This document shows positions 60,276-64,000 of a stretch of 64,000 nt of DNA, piece by piece. Made by a program: the position numbers and the translations under genes. The notes beneath the pieces are model-generated. The model had not been told where the DNA came from. It did no database searches and was given only the letters and a program-made list of their open reading frames with translations. This DNA comes from an uncultured Oscillibacter sp. (GTDB lineage Bacteria > Bacillota > Clostridia > Oscillospirales > Oscillospiraceae), in contig UQVS01000004.1 in NCBI GenBank assembly GCA_900544615.1, positions 1 through 64,000 of the forward strand. The letters are read 5' to 3'. How positions within the stretch are numbered: the first letter of the stretch is position 1; every line of letters starts with the position of its first letter.

Positions 60276-60599
60276 ATGTCACCTGATTACGAGCTGGCCC
60301 AGGAATTGAAACGTCTGGGCAGTGACAGCGGCCGCGGGGAACTGCAGGGAAATCTGGAGGGGACGGTGGTCTCTGGCAATCCCCTGAAGATCTCCCTGTA
60401 CGGAGGGGAGATCATGGCCCCTCCCCTGCCGCTGAAGACACTGTTCTGCGCCCAGGGATTTTACCGGGATAAGGACAATAGCCATCTGTATCTGGAAGAG
60501 TGGAGAGCGGGCGACAAGGTGGCCTGCTGTATGCTCGGCAACACGCTGGTGGTACTTGGCCGTCTGGCAGATCCGGGCGAACAGATGAAGGTGAGGTAA
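60276..60599 (+). CDS. DUF2577 baseplate protein (XkdR-like)
   Basis: 107 residues with an OB-like small domain: GNLEGTVVSGNPLKISLYGG and WRAGDKVACCMLGNTLVVLG. It sits in the conserved position between hub and DUF2634 gene of PBSX-type baseplates. Confidence 0.87.
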   Translation: MSPDYELAQELKRLGSDSGRGELQGNLEGTVVSGNPLKISLYGGEIMAPPLPLKTLFCAQGFYRDKDNSHLYLEEWRAGDKVACCMLGNTLVVLGRLADPGEQMKVR

Positions 60600-60603
60600 A
60601 AAT

Positions 60604-61035
60604 ATGGCCATGTTTCCAATCATCCCGGAGGATATCCCCGCTCAGACGGCGGAGGACATCGGCCGGGTACCGGCTTTTGACAGCACCTCCTGCCGTTTCC
60701 TGCTGCAGGACGGCGCTCTGGTGGAGCGCAGCGGCCGGGCGGCTGTGCGGCAGTGGTTTGACCTGATGCTCCGCCAGCAGGTGGACAAGATCCCCATCTA
60801 CCGCACAGAGGGGCAGACAAAGCTGGGGGTAGACCGGGAGATGCTTGGCAGCAAGCTTCCCTCCGGCCTCATCACGGCAGAGATCGAGCGCAACGTGCGG
60901 GAGACCGCATCCTTCTGCCCGGCGGTCCGGGCCATCCAGGATCTGACCGTTACCCGGCGGGGACGGGCCTGCCGGGTGGAATTCACCGCCGTGCTGTACA
61001 ACGACGAGACTGTGGAGGTGACGACGAATGTCTGA
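60604..61035 (+). CDS. DUF2634 baseplate protein (XkdS-like, gp25 role)
   Basis: 143 residues, DUF2634: QWFDLMLRQQVDKIPIYRTE and GLITAEIERNVRETASFCP, the sheath-initiating wedge. Overlaps the baseplate J gene by eight bases. Confidence 0.88.
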   Translation: MAMFPIIPEDIPAQTAEDIGRVPAFDSTSCRFLLQDGALVERSGRAAVRQWFDLMLRQQVDKIPIYRTEGQTKLGVDREMLGSKLPSGLITAEIERNVRETASFCPAVRAIQDLTVTRRGRACRVEFTAVLYNDETVEVTTNV

Positions 61036-62089
61036 GACACTTACTACCATGTTGGCCGCCATGCCGGACGGCTATCAAAAGACGGTGGGCTTCCCCACCT
61101 ACGACCTGCTGGCTGCGGCTTCCATCCCCATGGAGGAGCTGGCAGAGGAGTTGGCCAGAACCCGGGAGATGCTGGACCCCTCCACACTGACGGGTACCGA
61201 CCTGGACAACTATATCAAATCCAGATCCGGGCTGGTACGGAATCCCGCGACCTGCGCCTCCGGCGTGCTGCAGGTGACGGGCACCGGCACCATCACGGCT
61301 GGAGATCTCTTTGAGTCCGGCGGCGGCATCCAGTTTGCCGCCACGGAGGCGGTGGAGATCCAGGGCAGCGGTCAGGTGGCCGTCCGTTGCACCCAGGCGG
61401 GCGCAGCTGGAAACCTGCCCGCCGGCAGCGTAACGCTGATGCCGGTCCAAATCGCCGGTATCGTGAATGTGTCCAATTCGGGCACAATGACCGGCGGCTA
61501 CGACGCGGAAACGGACGCGGCCTACTTTGAGCGTTACCTGCTCCGCCTGCAGACGCCGCCCACCAGCGGTAACCAGTATCACTACCGCAGCTGGGCGCTG
61601 GAGGTCTCCGGCGTGGGCGGCGTGCAGATCTACCCGCTTGGCCATGGTGACAACACCGTGGACGTGGTGATCATCGATGCAGACGGCGAACCGGCGGACA
61701 CGGAGCTGGTGGGCCGGGTCCAGGCGCACATCGACCCCGGCAGTCAGGGCCTTGGCGAAGGAGAAGCTCCCATCGGGGCATATTGCTACGTCAGCGGCGC
61801 TGAGGGCGTTTCTGTGGACCTGGCGCTGACGGTGACGGCTCTACCCGGGGCGGTACAGTCGGAGGTCACAGCGGCCATCCAGGCGGCCGTGGCGGCCTAT
61901 CTTAAGAGCGTTGCCTTCCGGCAGGACTACGTGAGCTATGCGCAGATTGCCGCAGCGATCCTGGGTGCCGAGGGCGTGGAGGACTTCGCGGACCTGAAGG
62001 TCAACAATGGGACGGCCAACGTGGCCATTGCCGCAAGGCAGGTGGCTGTGCTGGGGACTGTGACGGTGAGCTATGCAGCTGGTACGTAA
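61028..62089 (+). CDS. Baseplate J protein (XkdT-like)
   Basis: 353 residues, gpJ/gp6-like wedge: DLDNYIKSRSGLVRNPATCA, TPPTSGNQYHYRSWALEVSGV and a C-terminal YISYAQIAAAILGAEGV-like segment (YVSYAQIAAAILGAEGVEDF). Copy 7 of the palindrome is at 61469. Overlaps the next gene by 17 bases. Confidence 0.93.
   Translation: MSETLTTMLAAMPDGYQKTVGFPTYDLLAAASIPMEELAEELARTREMLDPSTLTGTDLDNYIKSRSGLVRNPATCASGVLQVTGTGTITAGDLFESGGGIQFAATEAVEIQGSGQVAVRCTQAGAAGNLPAGSVTLMPVQIAGIVNVSNSGTMTGGYDAETDAAYFERYLLRLQTPPTSGNQYHYRSWALEVSGVGGVQIYPLGHGDNTVDVVIIDADGEPADTELVGRVQAHIDPGSQGLGEGEAPIGAYCYVSGAEGVSVDLALTVTALPGAVQSEVTAAIQAAVAAYLKSVAFRQDYVSYAQIAAAILGAEGVEDFADLKVNNGTANVAIAARQVAVLGTVTVSYAAGT
61469..61485. repeat. Dispersed 17-bp palindrome, copy 7 (in baseplate J)
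   Basis: GTGTCCAATTCGGGCAC, encoding VSNSGT. It is the most distant full match from parAB. Confidence 0.88.
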
Positions 62090-62594
62090 CCTGCCCCAGC
62101 AGTACCGGGAGGACCCGTGGGTACTGGCTCTGGCTGACGCCATTCTGGGCGTGCTGGAGGATCAGGACGCCCAGTCCGTGAGTATCCGGGAGCAGCTGAG
62201 CCTGGACACCATCACCTGGGCGCTGGAGATCGAGGAGGCCCTGGCGGGCATCGTCCCTCCGGCAGATGCGACGCTGGAGAACCGGCGGAGCACACTGAAG
62301 GCCAAGCTGCGCAGCAGCGGCAAGGTCACCATTGAGCTGATCCAGGCGGTGTGTGACGCGTGGAAAAACGGCGAGGTGGTGGTCAGCTTCACCGGCGGCA
62401 AGATCCGGCTTCAGTTCGTGGGCGCCTACGGTGTCCCGGCGGATCTGGATGCGCTCAAGGCAGCCGTCCGCCTCGTCATTCCCGCACATCTGGCGGCGGA
62501 GTATGCTATCAAGTACCTGCTGATCCGGGACATCCATGAGATCATGACCATCAGCACGCTGGAGACCCAGCCGCTGGGCATTTTCGCGTTTTAG
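62073..62594 (+). CDS. Baseplate/tail protein (YmfQ/XkdU, DUF2313)
   Basis: 173 residues: NLPQQYREDPWVLALADAIL, ENRRSTLKAKLRSSGKVTIE, and a VPADLDALKAAVRLVIPAHL stretch identical in type to YmfQ/XkdU proteins that link baseplate wedge and fibres. Confidence 0.9.
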   Translation: MQLVRNLPQQYREDPWVLALADAILGVLEDQDAQSVSIREQLSLDTITWALEIEEALAGIVPPADATLENRRSTLKAKLRSSGKVTIELIQAVCDAWKNGEVVVSFTGGKIRLQFVGAYGVPADLDALKAAVRLVIPAHLAAEYAIKYLLIRDIHEIMTISTLETQPLGIFAF

Positions 62595-62604
62595 GAGGTA
62601 GTCT

Positions 62605-63342
62605 ATGAGTACGACAACTGACAAACTGGCGCTGTTTAAGTATGATCCCAGCACCGACGGCGCCCAGACTTTTAATATCCAGAAAGCCTTGAATGATAAC
62701 TGGGATAGGCTCGATGATGCGGTAAAAGAGATCCTTATAACTTTGGCTAACAAGGCTCCGGCTGGGTTTGGCTTGGGTTCTGAGTATACAAGCTACATTG
62801 CGGACTTTAACGCTTGCATCAAAAACGGATGGTATAGAGCCTACTCAAATTCCTTGAACTATCCAAGCATTGGTGGATTGGGTGCCAGATACGGGGCGCT
62901 TCTGGTATTGACAAGAGACTCTACGATTTACCACGTTTATTATGTAGCGCTCTATTCTGTGATGTATACCATTGAGAGATATTCCAACGATGGCGGAACA
63001 ACATGGTCCGAATGGGAATTTGTGAATCCACCCATGGAGCTCGGCGTAGAGTACCGCACCACGGAGCGGTATCTGGGCAAGCCGGTATATGTTAAGGCTG
63101 TAGATTGTGGAGCCATGGCGAACAATAAAACTATTGTTATCACTGACGATTCAAAAAGGATCTTAGATGTCATCCTAAAAGGAAATCCTACTCTATTCCC
63201 AATGGGGCCAAACGGTTCCGGTCTTGGTGCGTGGGATGGCTGCTTTACTGCAGGTGGAACGCAGATAACACTTTATGCAGGAGACAGTTTGGCAGCTTCG
63301 AATCACGCCGCTGTTGCAATAGCAAAACTCATTGACGCGTAA
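62605..63342 (+). CDS. Tail fibre protein with knob-like domain
   Basis: 245 residues. N-terminal baseplate-attachment part (LALFKYDPSTDGAQTFNIQK, about 8-27), then APAGFGLGS (near 51-59) and a receptor-binding part containing YSNDGGTTWSEWEF (pyocin-knob-like) and LGVEYRTTERYLGKPVYVK. G+C visibly drops from about 62800 on, as in variable receptor-binding regions. GGAGGTAG precedes the ATG. The opposite-strand gene 5 bases downstream is a relative. Confidence 0.88.
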   Translation: MSTTTDKLALFKYDPSTDGAQTFNIQKALNDNWDRLDDAVKEILITLANKAPAGFGLGSEYTSYIADFNACIKNGWYRAYSNSLNYPSIGGLGARYGALLVLTRDSTIYHVYYVALYSVMYTIERYSNDGGTTWSEWEFVNPPMELGVEYRTTERYLGKPVYVKAVDCGAMANNKTIVITDDSKRILDVILKGNPTLFPMGPNGSGLGAWDGCFTAGGTQITLYAGDSLAASNHAAVAIAKLIDA

Positions 63343-63347
63343 GTCAA

Positions 63348-64000
63348 TTAGTCTGTGGTTTTTGTGTAGCGTAAGCTGGCGTATACAGAATATCTGGACA
63401 AATCATTCAATGTCTTGATATAAACACACTCATAATTTGCCCAAACAGTCAGTTCGTTGGCGTTGTGTGTAAAAGACGATGCGTTCAAGCCCTGAAGTGT
63501 AACATCAATCATGTATGCAACATTCGCGATACCATGTGCAACTTCTTTGCTTGTTGTATTCGGCAGATTACCGCAATCCACAACCTTGACATACACCGGC
63601 TTGCTCAAGTACCGCTCCGTAGTGCGGTATTCTACGCCGATATCTAACGGCACTTGACCAAACTCCCATGCACTCCATCCAGACGAGTAATCGAGATTGG
63701 CCCTTCTCATCCACCTGTCATTATTTCCGCGCGGGAAGACGTATTGGTCCGTCCTCGCTCGCTTATCAGAAGTAACAACAACCACCGTACAATACTGAAA
63801 ATAGGGTTTCCCATCAATCGCCTTATCATTGTTGTAGTAATAGTAAATTCCACTTTCCGTTAAGGTATCTAAGTCCGCCAATGAAGAAATTGTTTTGGTT
63901 GTAGTCGAGCCCAAACCATACCCAGCAGGAGCGGCTCCAATGGCAGCGGGCGTGATTGGGTCCGCGCCGCCCTTGGCGTGCTGCGTGGCATGGGTGGAAT
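63348..64000 (-). CDS. Related tail fibre segment in opposite orientation (runs off right edge)
   Basis: At least 217 residues, open to the window end. It begins (at the edge) with STHATQHAKGGADPITPAAI, typical of phage fibre shafts, then APAGYGLGS, a knob-like WMRRANLDYSSGWSAWEF, and IGVEYRTTERYLSKPVYVK. It shares the APAG[FY]GLGS joint and the GVEYRTTERYL block with the plus-strand fibre gene. Tail-to-tail arrangement with no terminator between suggests an alternate fibre end in an invertible segment. Confidence 0.82.
   Translation of the reverse strand, partial: STHATQHAKGGADPITPAAIGAAPAGYGLGSTTTKTISSLADLDTLTESGIYYYYNNDKAIDGKPYFQYCTVVVVTSDKRARTDQYVFPRGNNDRWMRRANLDYSSGWSAWEFGQVPLDIGVEYRTTERYLSKPVYVKVVDCGNLPNTTSKEVAHGIANVAYMIDVTLQGLNASSFTHNANELTVWANYECVYIKTLNDLSRYSVYASLRYTKTTD

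Larger units (their letters stand above)
30539..64000. mobile_element. Contractile-tailed (myovirus-like) prophage, left end to window edge
   Basis: Starts at the tRNA attachment scar and continues without host genes to the window end. Module order: integrase and lysogeny (minus strand), early control, replication and partition, small early genes, packaging, HK97-type head, toxin-antitoxin island, PBSX-like contractile tail and baseplate, tail fibres. Lysis genes and the right att site lie outside, so the element is longer than 33.5 kb. All structural frames are intact, which suggests a functional or recently functional prophage. Confidence 0.93.

Noticed and set aside
30577..64000. Canonical chromosomal parS (TGTTTCACGTGAAACA type) near parAB
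   Set aside because: Not seen in or around 38-41 kb, so the ParB is unlikely to use the common chromosomal site.

Overview
The window looks like a piece of chromosome from an anaerobic, high-G+C Firmicute of the class Clostridia, most likely an Oscillospiraceae-type gut bacterium. This is inferred from gene content and T-box leaders, not from a marker gene. About 30.3 kb of ordinary chromosome is followed by about 33.5 kb of an integrated contractile-tailed prophage that runs off the right edge.

Bases 1-6.9 kb, minus strand, carry branched-chain amino acid synthesis. The order of transcription is promoter, T-box, leuA-leuC-leuD-leuB, then a second promoter and T-box, ilvC, and ilvD (cut by the left edge). 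By alignment the two T-boxes may read different specifier codons (Leu CUG for leuA, Ile AUC for ilvC). Bases 7.1-12 kb hold a carbon-source cassette: a 3-hydroxyacid dehydrogenase and a three-gene TRAP transporter (dctPQM), with a divergent GntR-family regulator. Bases 12-19.3 kb, minus strand, carry an M23 peptidase with a forespore-type promoter (SpoIIQ candidate), a TGS-uridine kinase fusion, and the glycolytic genes gpmI, tpiA and pgk, then trmL. Bases 19.6-29.5 kb, plus strand, carry a GlmU-like stub, prs, pth, mfd, a LysR regulator with a TRIC-type membrane protein, and a kinase-DUF3842-ECF transporter cluster.

The host/prophage junction is near 30.54 kb. A displaced tRNA 3' end with its terminator sits directly next to the stop codon of a tyrosine integrase, and a truncated alcohol dehydrogenase lies on the host side. 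The prophage then holds: integrase, a membrane-anchored DUF4041/GIY-YIG protein, a small membrane protein, and a CI-like LexA-type repressor (minus strand); a divergent control region with two matching operators placed inside the spacers of two promoters; Cro-like regulators; a replication initiator carrying four 15-bp iterons inside its own gene; a DnaB helicase; ParA and an unusual ParB; SSB and many small Cys-rich proteins; a HUH-type Rep-like protein; HNH nuclease, terminase, portal, ClpP-like protease and HK97-type capsid; a minus-strand DUF4160/DUF2442 toxin-antitoxin island; and a PBSX-like contractile tail and baseplate (sheath, tube, chaperone with a -1 frameshift, short tape measure, baseplate). 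It ends in two convergent, related tail-fibre genes that look like an invertible host-range switch. Lysis genes and the right attachment site lie outside the window.

The most striking signal is a 17-bp palindrome, GTGYCCRAWTYGGRCAC, found seven times at full match between 33.4 and 61.5 kb, plus one 16/17 and two 15/17 copies. Copies occur in gaps and inside unrelated genes (parB, ssb, portal, baseplate), roughly every 3-5 kb, and one lies inside the 5' end of the phage parB gene. I read this as a dispersed centromere-like (parS-type) or stoperator-type system in a prophage that also carries ParAB and its own replication genes.
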